Shown piece after piece: positions 1-7,318 of a DNA stretch of 31,307 nt. Made by a program: the position numbers and the translations under genes. Each line of letters starts with the position of its first letter. Positions within the stretch are counted from its first letter, which is position 1. The stretch comes from an uncultured Veillonella sp. (GTDB taxonomy: Bacteria > Bacillota > Negativicutes > Veillonellales > Veillonellaceae), in the NCBI RefSeq assembly GCF_938010505.1, contig NZ_CALLVP010000109.1:1-31307 (forward strand). The letters are read 5' to 3'. The notes beneath the pieces were generated by a model. That model saw only the letters and a list, made by a program, of their open reading frames with translations, had not been told where the DNA came from and did no database searches.

Positions 1-14
1 ATATCTCACGAAAA

Positions 15-48
15 TACCCCCTTTACTGGTTGTCCAGTAAAGGGGGTA
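15..48 (-). terminator. Intrinsic terminator of the nickel/peptide-type ABC operon
   Basis: A perfect 15-bp inverted repeat (arms 15-29 and 34-48) encloses a TTGT/ACAA loop. Read on the minus strand, the stem runs directly into a short T tract (TATTTTC). It lies 22 bases beyond the stop codon of the last gene of the leftward ABC operon, as expected for its rho-independent terminator. The T tract is short but the stem is very stable. Confidence 0.85.
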
Positions 49-70
49 CATATCAAACAGGGGCCTTTCC

Positions 71-811
71 TTATTCACCAGCACTAACTAGTGCTTGTGT
101 ATATGGATGTACCGCTTCTTTGAGTCGTTTTGATTCGATGGTTTCTACGATTTGTCCGTCTTTCATGACGATGATTCGATCTGTTACGGCTTGTAATAGG
201 CCGATGTCATGACTGACGAACACATATCCAAAGGGTTGTTCCGTATGTAGTTTTTGTAATAGGTCTAGCACTAGCTTTTGGTTTACCGCATCAAGGGCTG
301 ATGTAGGTTCGTCAAAGAGTACTAGTTTTGGATTCATCAGCATAATCCGTGCCAATACGACACGTTGCAGTTGACCACCGCTGACTTCGTGAAGGTATTT
401 ATGAACTGTATTTTCCGGTAAGTCTACCCGTTGCATCCATTTACGGATATCGTCCTTTGCTGCCTCCACATCCATAAGACCATAGTTAATATACGGCTCT
501 AAGAGAAATGCTTCTAAGTTCATCCTTGGAGGAATCACCGCCAAGGGATTTTGAAACATCATCTGCATGGAACGATATATTTCTGTATGGTTTTGAATGG
601 ATGTTACGTCTTCACCAAAGAGCCACAGACTCCCAGAGGTAGGCTTTTCTAATAATGCAATCAGCCTAAGCAGCGTACTTTTACCAGAACCACTACCACC
701 TGCAATGCCTACTCGTTCATTGGAAGCCACGGAAAAGGATACGTTATCAACGGCGCGGACCGTATGATTGTGGTTCGTATATTGTTTACAGATTTTCTCG
801 AGTTGAATCAT
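71..811 (-). CDS. ABC transporter ATP-binding protein, DppF/NikE type
   Basis: A 246-residue cytoplasmic ATPase that would power an oligopeptide/nickel-family importer. Visible motifs are Walker A GGSGSGKST (about residues 38-46), Q-loop FQNP (86-89), signature VSGGQLQR (143-150), Walker B LVLFDEPTSALD (163-174) and a switch histidine in FVSHD. The length is short for DppF/OppF (usually over 300) because the C-terminal zinc-binding oligopeptide extension is minimal; this is closer to NikE/CntF-type ATPases. The gene is last in the five-gene operon. Its ATG lies 1 base beyond the upstream ATPase's TAG, so translation is probably coupled. The substrate (nickel, cobalt, metallophore complex or peptide) cannot be read from an ATPase. 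Confidence 0.9.
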   Translation of the reverse strand: MIQLEKICKQYTNHNHTVRAVDNVSFSVASNERVGIAGGSGSGKSTLLRLIALLEKPTSGSLWLFGEDVTSIQNHTEIYRSMQMMFQNPLAVIPPRMNLEAFLLEPYINYGLMDVEAAKDDIRKWMQRVDLPENTVHKYLHEVSGGQLQRVVLARIMLMNPKLVLFDEPTSALDAVNQKLVLDLLQKLHTEQPFGYVFVSHDIGLLQAVTDRIIVMKDGQIVETIESKRLKEAVHPYTQALVSAGE

Positions 812-812
812 A

Positions 813-1580
813 CTACACCACTTTCATTACGGAATCTAACAAGATGCGAGTATACTCATCCTTTGGATGCGACATGACATCTTCGGTGGAGCCCACTTCA
901 ACGAGTTGCCCCTTATTCATAACCCCAATGCTATTGGCAATGCGAGCAGCCGCCTTGATATTATGGGTTACGATAATCACCGTTGCCCCAAGAGCCTGTG
1001 TTACCTCTTTCATAAGGTCCAATACAGAAGCTTGCACAAGCATATCTAAGGCACTAGTCGGTTCGTCGGCAAATACGATACTCGGCTTCAAGATGAGGCT
1101 TAAGGCTATTGCTAACCGTTGTTGCATACCACCGCTCAACTGAAACGGATAGGACTGCAAGATACGCGCTCCGTCGGTTAAGTGAACAAGATTAAGCATA
1201 TCTATAACACGGCTTACATCATAGCTTTCACCATGGGCACGGAATAAATCTTTGAAGTGATTTTCTACGGTTCGATTTGGGTTTAGATAGGCGCTGGGAT
1301 TTTGAAAGATCATGGAAATCTTCGTACCCCGCAATTGTCGCCAATCACCATCACTCAATGTAGAAACATCGGTGCCGTTTAGCAAAATTTGGCCGCTAAT
1401 GTTAGCTTGTTTCAACATGCCAAAGGCGGCACGAACTAACGTAGATTTACCAGAGCCACTTTCACCAACGATGGCAAAGACCTCACCATTGGGCACGGAG
1501 AAGGATACATCGCGCACCGCTTGCTCCGCACCGTATGAAATTGTAACCTTATCAAATACGATACAATCAGATTTATTCAA
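813..1580 (-). CDS. ABC transporter ATP-binding protein, DppD/NikD type
   Basis: A 255-residue ATPase, partner of the adjacent ATPase in a heterodimeric motor. Motifs are Walker A GESGSGKST (39-47), Q-loop FQNP (92-95), signature LSGGMQQR (148-155), Walker B IVFADEPTSALD (168-179) and switch histidine VTHN. The start appears to be TTG: no ATG occurs near the N-terminus, and AAAGGA lies 8 bases upstream of TTG at 1580. The start overlaps the end of the binding-protein gene by 8 bases. Like its partner it lacks the long C-terminal extension of OppD, which favours the nickel/metallophore branch. The TTG start may lower its expression relative to the binding protein. Confidence 0.9.
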   Translation of the reverse strand: MNKSDCIVFDKVTISYGAEQAVRDVSFSVPNGEVFAIVGESGSGKSTLVRAAFGMLKQANISGQILLNGTDVSTLSDGDWRQLRGTKISMIFQNPSAYLNPNRTVENHFKDLFRAHGESYDVSRVIDMLNLVHLTDGARILQSYPFQLSGGMQQRLAIALSLILKPSIVFADEPTSALDMLVQASVLDLMKEVTQALGATVIIVTHNIKAAARIANSIGVMNKGQLVEVGSTEDVMSHPKDEYTRILLDSVMKVV

Positions 1581-3096
1581 TAGTAGAATCCTTTGTTAAT
1601 AAATAGTAGTCGATTGGATGTACTGGTACATTTTTAACTTTTGTAGTAGATACAACCGTTGCACTTGGATACAACAAATAAATATCTGCTACGTCATCAA
1701 CTAAGATTTGTTGTGCTTGTTTAGCAATATTAGAGCGTTCGTTTTGATCAAATGTTACAGACAATTGGTCGATTAACGCATCTACTTGAGGGTTAGAGTA
1801 GCCACCAACATTTGCTTTCGCACCAGTTTTGTAGAACAAGCTGAGGAACCAATAAGGATCATTTGTAGACATAGTCACTACATTGCGTTCTACTAAATCA
1901 AAACCATCTGTACCAAGTGTATCTACTTCATCAGGGCTTTGTAGTTTTTTAAGAGTTACAGCAATACCTGCTTTTTTCAATTCTTGTTGAATTTCTTCGT
2001 ATAAGCTTGTATCTTTCCCCCAAATAGCAATAGTAACAGCTAATTCCTTACCGTCTTTTGCGTACATGCCGTTTGCATTCTTAGCATAGCCAGCTTGAGT
2101 CAAGATTTGGTCAGCTTTCGCCACATCTGTCATCGGTTTATTAGCAATCGCATCATAGCCTAAGTTGGCAGATGGCGGGAATGGTGCCGCACCTGGTGTG
2201 GAACCGTTACCAATAATTTTTGCCATGGAGTCATAGTTAATGATATGAGCAATAGCAGAACGCACCGCTTTATCATGCAATGGAGATACTTCTGTGTGGT
2301 TTACTTTCAGCATCAATACACGAACGCCTGCGATATCTTGAATATTGAAACCGTCTTTGAACAAGCTGCGGTTAGCAGAGTCCACTTTTTGAATCACGTC
2401 TACGTCTTTAGATTGTAACGCCATAGCGCGTTTATTGTTGTCTTCGATGTCTTTTACAGTTACGGAATCAAGACCTGGTTTGCCGCCCCAGTAATCTGCG
2501 AAGGCAGCGAGTTCGATTGTTTCACCTTTTGTGAAAGCAGTGATTTTATAAGGACCTGTAAGAACTGGTTTAGATGCTACATCTTTAAGATCTGCAGTAT
2601 CCATGATAACAAAAGCAGGTTCAGTCAAGCTAGATAACAAGGAACCATTAGGCTCTGTAGTCTTAATAATCAAGTTTTGACCATCTACTGTGATGGACTC
2701 GATTTTAACTGCTTTAGCGGAACGAGCACTTTGTTTCATCGTATACTCGATGGACTCTTTTACCTTTTGAGGCGTCATCGGAGTACCATTGTGGAATTTA
2801 ACGTTTTCACGGATGTGGAATTTCCATGTTGTAGGGTCTACATTTTCCCAAGAATCTGCCAATTGTGGGGCAAATTTCATATCCGGTGTTACAACGGCTA
2901 AGTTTTCACCTGCACCGATACGAGTCAATGTCCACGCATCCCATTCGTGAGTTGGGTCTAATGTTTCACCAAACCAATACAAACCAACATTCATATGCTT
3001 CCCTTGTTTGCTGTCTTTAGCAGTATCATTACCACAGCCGGCCAAGAGAGCTACCATGCATAGCATGGACAAACATGCTAACAACCAACGTTTCAT
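1573..3096 (-). CDS. Extracellular solute-binding lipoprotein, family 5 (NikA/DppA type)
   Basis: A 507-residue lipoprotein that captures substrate for the flanking permeases. The N-terminus has a basic start, a hydrophobic stretch and lipobox LLAGC (Cys about 21), so signal peptidase II processing is expected. The body has SBP_bac_5 hallmarks: an early YWFGETLDPTHEWDAW segment, a FHIRENVKFHNGTPMT block at about 93-108, and TGPYKI in the middle. A strong AAAGGAG lies 6 bases before the ATG. It is the third gene of the operon (B-C-A-D-E order), separated from the permease by 66 bases while its own end overlaps the ATPase start. Fur-like sites upstream of the operon suggest a metal or metallophore ligand; a peptide ligand is not excluded. 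Confidence 0.88.
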   Translation of the reverse strand: MKRWLLACLSMLCMVALLAGCGNDTAKDSKQGKHMNVGLYWFGETLDPTHEWDAWTLTRIGAGENLAVVTPDMKFAPQLADSWENVDPTTWKFHIRENVKFHNGTPMTPQKVKESIEYTMKQSARSAKAVKIESITVDGQNLIIKTTEPNGSLLSSLTEPAFVIMDTADLKDVASKPVLTGPYKITAFTKGETIELAAFADYWGGKPGLDSVTVKDIEDNNKRAMALQSKDVDVIQKVDSANRSLFKDGFNIQDIAGVRVLMLKVNHTEVSPLHDKAVRSAIAHIINYDSMAKIIGNGSTPGAAPFPPSANLGYDAIANKPMTDVAKADQILTQAGYAKNANGMYAKDGKELAVTIAIWGKDTSLYEEIQQELKKAGIAVTLKKLQSPDEVDTLGTDGFDLVERNVVTMSTNDPYWFLSLFYKTGAKANVGGYSNPQVDALIDQLSVTFDQNERSNIAKQAQQILVDDVADIYLLYPSATVVSTTKVKNVPVHPIDYYLLTKDSTIE

Positions 3097-3162
3097 AATA
3101 TCTCCTTTAGAATATATCGCCTCGTTGAGGCTTTCACCATAAAAAATCTATACACAGTACGG
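3097..3162 (-). other. Intra-operon spacer with small hairpin
   Basis: This is the only real gap inside the ABC operon. It contains the stem GCCTC-AAC-GAGGC (3119-3131) and an A/T run at about 3142-3147. On the minus strand the T run precedes the hairpin, so it is not a terminator. A role in mRNA processing or in raising binding-protein expression is possible but unproven. Confidence 0.35.
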
Positions 3163-3972
3163 TTAACGAGATACATCGAGGGCATCGCGCAACGCATCAC
3201 CAATATAGTTAAATAAAACAACAGTAATAAAAATAGCGAGCCCCGGGTAAATTAGCAGCCACGGCGCCGTTTGTAGAAAATCTCGGGAGCTCAATAAGAT
3301 AGCGCCCCACTCCGGATCCGGCGGTTGTACACCGATGCCGATGAGCGAAAAACTGGCTACCAAAATGATGGCATCCCCTAGATGTTGAATAATAACGATC
3401 ACCAACGGTGGCAATACATTCGGCAGAATATAGCGCCACAAAATTCGTAGATTTGAAGCGCCCGACATGCGAGCAAAGGTAATATACTCTGCGTGGCGTT
3501 CAATCTGTACGAGGCCCCTCGTGATACGGGCATATTCCGCCCATTTCGTAATGCACAAGGAAATGATTACATTCGTTATGCTAGGACCCATGATACCGAT
3601 GAAAGCAATAGCTATAACCATATTCGGGAAGCCAAGTACTAAATCGATTAAACGAGATAACCAACGGTCAATACGAGGTGTAGAGAACCCTGCTAATCCA
3701 CCAATAGCGATGCCAATGGCCCCACTAATACCAATGATGGTGAAAGCAATCCCTAAAGAGGCTTTACCACCGTACAGAATACGAGACCACACATCACGAC
3801 CGAGTTGGTCAGTACCTAATAGATGGGTACTACTAATGTCTTGTAAGCGGTCCGCGATACTCGTCGTTTCAGGATCAAAGGGTGCTATATAGGGAGCGCA
3901 TAAGAAAAATACAATCCACAGAGCTGCTAATACCAACATAGCGTATAAAGTATAGGGCGTTTGTCTATTCAT
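3163..3972 (-). CDS. ABC transporter permease, DppC/NikC type
   Basis: A 269-residue inner-membrane permease. An N-terminal helix (about 10-28) is followed by a conserved region with LLGTDQLGRDVWSRILYGG (about 50-68), the hallmark of NikC/DppC proteins, and further helices. The EAA-type loop that contacts the ATPases is seen as ARMSGASNLRILWRYILPNV (about 168-187). The ATG overlaps the end of the upstream permease gene by 8 bases. It would form a heterodimeric channel with that permease. The family is certain; the substrate is not. Confidence 0.92.
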   Translation of the reverse strand: MNRQTPYTLYAMLVLAALWIVFFLCAPYIAPFDPETTSIADRLQDISSTHLLGTDQLGRDVWSRILYGGKASLGIAFTIIGISGAIGIAIGGLAGFSTPRIDRWLSRLIDLVLGFPNMVIAIAFIGIMGPSITNVIISLCITKWAEYARITRGLVQIERHAEYITFARMSGASNLRILWRYILPNVLPPLVIVIIQHLGDAIILVASFSLIGIGVQPPDPEWGAILLSSRDFLQTAPWLLIYPGLAIFITVVLFNYIGDALRDALDVSR

Positions 3973-4936
3973 AAGAGCCTCCTTTTATGGCGGCTCTTCG
4001 CTTCGGATTCAGCCAAACACTCAATACATCAATGATGATATTAATCACGATGAACACCAAGGTAATCCAGATGATATAACCTTGCATCAATACATAATCG
4101 CGAGCCATAATGCCCTGCACCATCATATAACCAATACCTTTTATGGAGAATACCGTTTCAATAACGGCAGATCCACCTAGCATAGCACCCATAGTTACTC
4201 CCATCATAGGCAGCAATATAAGACCTACATGAGGGAATATATAACGGGTGTAGACCATCCATTCTGGCAAGCCCAATGCTCGCGCCCCCTGTACAAAGGG
4301 CTGTCGCGACACTTCTAAAATAGCATTGCGCAATCGACGAATGTAGAGACCACATATCCATAAAGCAAGGGTTACTGCGGGCAGAACATAGGCAGAAAAG
4401 CCATTGGTATTCGTTACCGACACTAGCTGTAATTTAACACCGAATAAGTACAGTAATAATAAACCGACCCAGAACCCAGGGATTGCTAACGCTAAGAATG
4501 TAACGAGACGAACCCCATGATCAATCCATGAGTCTTGATACTTTGCAGATAGCATACCGAGCGGTATGGTCACCACTATCCCCATAACAAGAGATAAGGA
4601 TACGAGCCCTAAGGTATTAGGTAAGGCGCCACCAAGAATGGTCGCTACTGGTAAAGCGTACAGAATGGACTCACCAAAGTCCCCTTGTACAATTTGACCT
4701 AACCAACGTAAGTATTGCTGCCACCAAGGATCATTGAGCCCCAACTGCTCTCGTATCTGTGTAACTACAACTGGATCTGGTGTAGCTCCTAGAAGATTAA
4801 ACTTCATTGACACGGGATCAATAGGAGATAGTTTTATCAATACAAATGTACCGATGGTAACAACCAATAAAATACCTACAATACCTGCCAAACGCTGTAG
4901 TATTAATCGATACAATACATCACCTGCCTTCTTCAT
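3965..4936 (-). CDS. ABC transporter permease, DppB/NikB type
   Basis: A permease of 323 residues and first gene of the operon. The N-terminal membrane segment LAGIVGILLVVTIGTFVLIKL, the PGFWVGLLLLYLFG motif and an EAA-like loop (VQGARALGLPEWMVYTRYIFPHV) match the NikB/DppB family. I place the start at the ATG at 4936; an adjacent in-frame TTG (4939) would add one residue. No convincing Shine-Dalgarno is present, unlike every neighbour. The start overlaps the stop of a tiny ATG-GTT-ATT-ATT-TGA frame (TGATG), so initiation may be unusual. Upstream lie the ATATT repeat and two Fur-like boxes. Confidence 0.9.
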   Translation of the reverse strand: MKKAGDVLYRLILQRLAGIVGILLVVTIGTFVLIKLSPIDPVSMKFNLLGATPDPVVVTQIREQLGLNDPWWQQYLRWLGQIVQGDFGESILYALPVATILGGALPNTLGLVSLSLVMGIVVTIPLGMLSAKYQDSWIDHGVRLVTFLALAIPGFWVGLLLLYLFGVKLQLVSVTNTNGFSAYVLPAVTLALWICGLYIRRLRNAILEVSRQPFVQGARALGLPEWMVYTRYIFPHVGLILLPMMGVTMGAMLGGSAVIETVFSIKGIGYMMVQGIMARDYVLMQGYIIWITLVFIVINIIIDVLSVWLNPKRRAAIKGGSYE

Positions 4937-4948
4937 CAAATAATAACC

Positions 4949-4980
4949 ATATTATATTATATTATATTATATTATATTAT
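4949..4980. repeat. ATATT pentanucleotide microsatellite, six-plus copies
   Basis: Six uninterrupted copies of a 5-bp unit plus two bases lie 13 bases upstream of the first permease start. On the minus strand each unit creates another TATAAT hexamer, giving overlapping ideal -10 elements at 5-bp steps. Copy-number change by slipped-strand mispairing would alter leader length and -10 choice, a pattern familiar from phase-variable promoters. No variation is shown here. Confidence 0.9.
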
Positions 4981-4985
4981 AACAA
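4956..4985 (-). promoter_or_regulatory. Candidate promoter of the ABC operon inside the microsatellite
   Basis: On the minus strand TTGTTA (4985-4980) is followed after 18 bases by TATAAT (4961-4956), giving a leader of about a dozen bases. Other TATAAT copies in the array are alternatives with different leader lengths. The -35 is only moderately good. Confidence 0.45.
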
Positions 4986-4996
4986 TAATTCTCATT
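4984..4996. promoter_or_regulatory. Fur-box-like site, promoter-proximal
   Basis: AATAATTCTCATT, read on the minus strand as AATGAGAATTATT, is a slightly imperfect version of the AATGAnnnTCATT palindrome typical of Fur operators. It touches the candidate -35 of the ABC operon, so iron-dependent repression is the natural reading. Confidence 0.6.
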
Positions 4997-5024
4997 TTTA
5001 GATATACCCCTATGTATATATTAG

Positions 5025-5037
5025 AATGATTCTCATT
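5025..5037. promoter_or_regulatory. Fur-box-like site, distal, perfect palindrome
   Basis: AATGATTCTCATT (AATGAGAATCATT on the minus strand) is a perfect 5-3-5 palindrome in an A/T-rich flank, matching the classical Fur operator core. It lies 41 bp from the proximal site, about four helical turns. It could also control a rightward promoter (TATACT at 5054-5059) facing the structured element at 5108-5160. Confidence 0.7.
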
Positions 5038-5061
5038 ATTAAATTTTAGCATATATACTAA

Positions 5062-5087
5062 AACGGCCCCTCATACGAGGAGCCGTT
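5062..5087 (-). terminator. Probable terminator after the DUF4367-like genes
   Basis: An 11-bp stem with one mismatch (arms 5062-5072 and 5077-5087) and an ATAC/GTAT loop, followed on the minus strand by TTTTAG. It lies between the DUF4367-like gene and the Fur-like boxes, so it would separate that transcript from the ABC operon. The U tract is short. Confidence 0.55.
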
Positions 5088-5107
5088 CTATATAAAACCC
5101 TTACAGT

Positions 5108-5160
5108 GTCCATGCGAGTGCTTCACTACAGCTCGCATGCCTATCCCATTAGGCCTGGAC
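5108..5160. ncRNA. Compact three-way-junction RNA fold, unassigned
   Basis: Three helices nest within 53 bases: P1 5108-5112/5156-5160, P2 5113-5118/5132-5137 (extendable by TG/CA with one bulge) and P3 5139-5143/5150-5154. Only two single-base linkers remain at the junction. The fold can be drawn on either strand. On minus it would be the 3' UTR of the DUF4367-like gene, starting 7 bases after its stop. On plus it is followed by TTTTATATTATTTT and preceded by a TATACT hexamer and a Fur-like box, resembling a small-RNA gene. I do not recognise a known riboswitch or ribozyme class. Confidence 0.4.
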
Positions 5161-5167
5161 TTTTATA

Positions 5168-5755
5168 TTATTTTGTATGTTGTTTTGGGGCTACCGTATT
5201 AGCAACGATTGCTTTAGCCATGTCACGAGTTACAGGGCGTTCGAAGTACATCCCATGAGTTTGTCCGTCTTTTGTCCAACCTATGAGATATACCATTTTA
5301 TTACCGCCTTTGAAAACAACCTTTGTGCCGTTTACTTTTTCATTAGCTGTTACACGAAAATCGTTATAATCGCCGCTGATATCTTCTTTTATTTCATTGG
5401 CTATGCGATGGACGATGCGTTTGCCTGCCGCTTGATTACGAGTAGCATCTTCACCAGCTTGGTAAACATAAACCACTTGCAATACATCCTTATCAATAGT
5501 ACTTACAGACTCAATGTTGTAACCCACAGGTAATACCTTAGGCATTTGAGGTGTAATGTTCATATATTTAGCCGCTTCATCTACAGTAGCAAACTCATGA
5601 AATGGACTTGGCATACCAACCATTGGCGCTTCTTGTTGAGCTACCACAGATTTAGGTTGATCTGATTTTACATCAAGAGTACCTTGAGCACCAACAACAG
5701 TATAAGAACCTACACATGCACAGGCAACTACCATCAAGACCAATTTTTTAACCAT
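5168..5755 (-). CDS. Exported DUF4367-like protein, copy 2
   Basis: About 195 residues starting at MVKKLVLMVV. I chose this ATG over a longer frame because AGGGAG lies 9 bases upstream and a clean signal peptide follows (VACACVGSYTVVGAQ, cleavage probably after VGA). The mature part resembles the C-terminal DUF4367 fold: MPKVLPVGYNIESVS, then a LQVVYVYQ strand, a NGTKVVFKGG turn, and a final RDMAKAIVANTV helix. It is clearly paralogous to the next protein upstream, separated by 46 bases and probably co-transcribed. DUF4367 domains occur in surface proteins and anti-sigma-like proteins; no catalytic residues are evident and the function is unknown. Confidence 0.75.
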   Translation of the reverse strand: MVKKLVLMVVACACVGSYTVVGAQGTLDVKSDQPKSVVAQQEAPMVGMPSPFHEFATVDEAAKYMNITPQMPKVLPVGYNIESVSTIDKDVLQVVYVYQAGEDATRNQAAGKRIVHRIANEIKEDISGDYNDFRVTANEKVNGTKVVFKGGNKMVYLIGWTKDGQTHGMYFERPVTRDMAKAIVANTVAPKQHTK

Positions 5756-5801
5756 GGGTATAATCTCCCTTCGCTCAACACGAAAATTATTAAAAACACA
5801 T

Positions 5802-6401
5802 TTATTTTGTATGTGATTTTTCCTCAACAATATTACGAATTATAGCCGTCGCCATATCTCGCGTAACGGGATGCTGAAACTCTAAAGAGTGATTCTGCCC
5901 ATCTTTCATCCACGATACAAGATAGACCTTGTTTTTATCACCTTTGAAAGTAACCTTTGTACCATCTACACTTTCAGTTTCTATAACCTTATGAATCTTG
6001 TGGTCACCGCTAATATCACCAGTTAACTTAGATGTTCGATATATAATAAGTGCGCCTCCAGCTTTGTTATAATATGGTTTCGCACTAGGTTCATACACAT
6101 AAACAACTTGTAATATATCTTTCTCTATAGTTATTACAGATTGAATATTGAAACCTACAGGTAACAACTTTGGCATCTGCGGTTTTATATTTATATAGTC
6201 CGCTGCTTGTTGAACTGTAGTAAACACATGTACCGGACTCGGCATAATAACATTTGGTTCTGCCGCTTCAACTGATATGCCACCAATCACAGGCATAGAC
6301 TCGCCTTTATTAGCCGGCGCTTCGGCACTAACAATGTTATATAAACCAATAGATGCACATACTAAAGAAGCTACTAGTAATATCTTTATCTTTGTTGTCA
6401 T
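5802..6401 (-). CDS. Exported DUF4367-like protein, copy 1
   Basis: About 199 residues from MTTKIKILLVASLVCASIG. The ATG is preceded by GGAG at 9 bases; a longer in-frame extension exists but lacks a ribosome site. The signal peptide ends near VSAEA. The mature protein shares the layout of copy 2: a MPSPVHVFTTVQQAADYINI block, MPKLLPVGFNIQSV, LQVVYVYE, DGTKVTFKGDKNKVYLVSW, and a closing PVTRDMATAIIRNIVEEKSHTK-like tail also found in its neighbour. The two genes arose by tandem duplication. A good promoter stands directly upstream. Function is unknown; export to the periplasm is the safest statement. Confidence 0.75.
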   Translation of the reverse strand: MTTKIKILLVASLVCASIGLYNIVSAEAPANKGESMPVIGGISVEAAEPNVIMPSPVHVFTTVQQAADYINIKPQMPKLLPVGFNIQSVITIEKDILQVVYVYEPSAKPYYNKAGGALIIYRTSKLTGDISGDHKIHKVIETESVDGTKVTFKGDKNKVYLVSWMKDGQNHSLEFQHPVTRDMATAIIRNIVEEKSHTK

Positions 6402-6432
6402 AACAACAATCTCCGAAAATAAGTTTCGTAAA

Positions 6433-6460
6433 ATTATATTTATCAAAACTTTGCTATCAA
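6433..6460 (-). promoter_or_regulatory. Sigma-70-type promoter of the DUF4367-like pair
   Basis: On the minus strand TTGATA (6460-6455), a 16-base spacer and TATAAT (6438-6433) form a near-consensus promoter, with the ATG about 30 bases downstream of the -10. It lies between the end of the dehydrogenase gene and the first DUF4367-like gene, so the pair can be expressed independently. Confidence 0.65.
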
Positions 6461-6492
6461 TTATATACTAAATGATATAAAATTTCAAATAA

Positions 6493-7251
6493 CTATTTCT
6501 TATGCACCATAAACCCAGCTGCTTGTTGGTTAGCCATTATTGTGACATCAGAAATTTGCAAGCGTTTAGGTTGGTTTGTTACGTATAGCACAACGTCCGC
6601 CACATCCTCAGGTTGAATGGCATCGATGCCGGCGTAGACGGCTTTAGCTTTTTCCGCATCACCGTGAAAGCGCACTTCACTAAACGGAGTCTCTACGATG
6701 CCCGGTTGAATGGTTGTGACCTTAATATCCGTAGCAATCGTATCCATGCGAATACCATCACTCAAGGTCTTAACGGCCGCCTTTGTAGCACAGTAAACAG
6801 CACCACCTGGATATGCGTATATACCAGCAGTAGAACCCATATTCACAATATGGCCTGCGTTTTTATCAATCATATAAGGTAGTACAGCCTTTGTTACATA
6901 TAAAAGGCCTTTCACATTCGTATCAATCATAGTCACCGCATCATCAACGGCACTATCTTGGAAAGGATCTAAACCTTGCGCAAGACCCGCATTATTTACG
7001 AGCACATCGACGCCACCAAAAGCCTCGATAGCAGCAGGAATCTTGCTTTCCACATCCTCGCGACTACGCACATCAAGAACTAACGTCTCAACACGCACGC
7101 CATATTCTTTAGACAAACGAGCCTGTACCTCGTCGAGCAACTCCGCACGACGACCAGAAATCAACACATTATCGCCATGCTTAGCATAAGCCTCAGCAAT
7201 ACAAAGACCAATACCAGACGTTGCACCAGTAACAAAAACATTACGAGCCAT
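6493..7251 (-). CDS. Short-chain dehydrogenase/reductase (YdfG-like)
   Basis: A 252-residue classical SDR. It has the NAD(P)-binding glycine motif TGATSGIG (8-15), a basic SGRR after beta-2 (32-35) suggesting NADP preference, NNAG (86-89), and a catalytic triad of Ser140 with Tyr153 and Lys157 (YCATK). The PG segment after the active site and a late IQPEDVAD resemble YdfG-type 3-hydroxy acid or serine dehydrogenases. The true substrate cannot be read. AAGGAGG lies just upstream of the ATG. The gene is monocistronic, with its own promoter and an operator-like palindrome, so it appears to be regulated separately from its neighbours. Confidence 0.9.
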   Translation of the reverse strand: MARNVFVTGATSGIGLCIAEAYAKHGDNVLISGRRAELLDEVQARLSKEYGVRVETLVLDVRSREDVESKIPAAIEAFGGVDVLVNNAGLAQGLDPFQDSAVDDAVTMIDTNVKGLLYVTKAVLPYMIDKNAGHIVNMGSTAGIYAYPGGAVYCATKAAVKTLSDGIRMDTIATDIKVTTIQPGIVETPFSEVRFHGDAEKAKAVYAGIDAIQPEDVADVVLYVTNQPKRLQISDVTIMANQQAAGFMVHKK

Positions 7252-7290
7252 AAGAACCTCCTTATCAATCCGAACTATATGTATAGCCTA

Positions 7291-7318
7291 ATTATACCAC
7301 TTTAATACGTAATGGACT
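7291..7318 (-). promoter_or_regulatory. Promoter of the short-chain dehydrogenase
   Basis: A perfect TATAAT on the minus strand (7296-7291) lies about 40 bases before the ATG. The -35 region at 16-17 bp spacing is poor and lies within the palindrome at 7311-7328, as expected for a regulated promoter. Confidence 0.5.

Noticed and set aside
844..1143. Plus-strand open frames opposite the transporter ATPases
   Set aside because: They lie wholly antisense to well-supported genes, have no ribosome site or recognisable domain, and mirror conserved coding sequence.
5108..5160. tRNA, hammerhead ribozyme or known riboswitch
   Set aside because: The three-way junction lacks a seven-base anticodon loop and T-arm, lacks the hammerhead CUGAUGA core, and shows no motif I recognise from TPP, cobalamin, purine or other common riboswitches.
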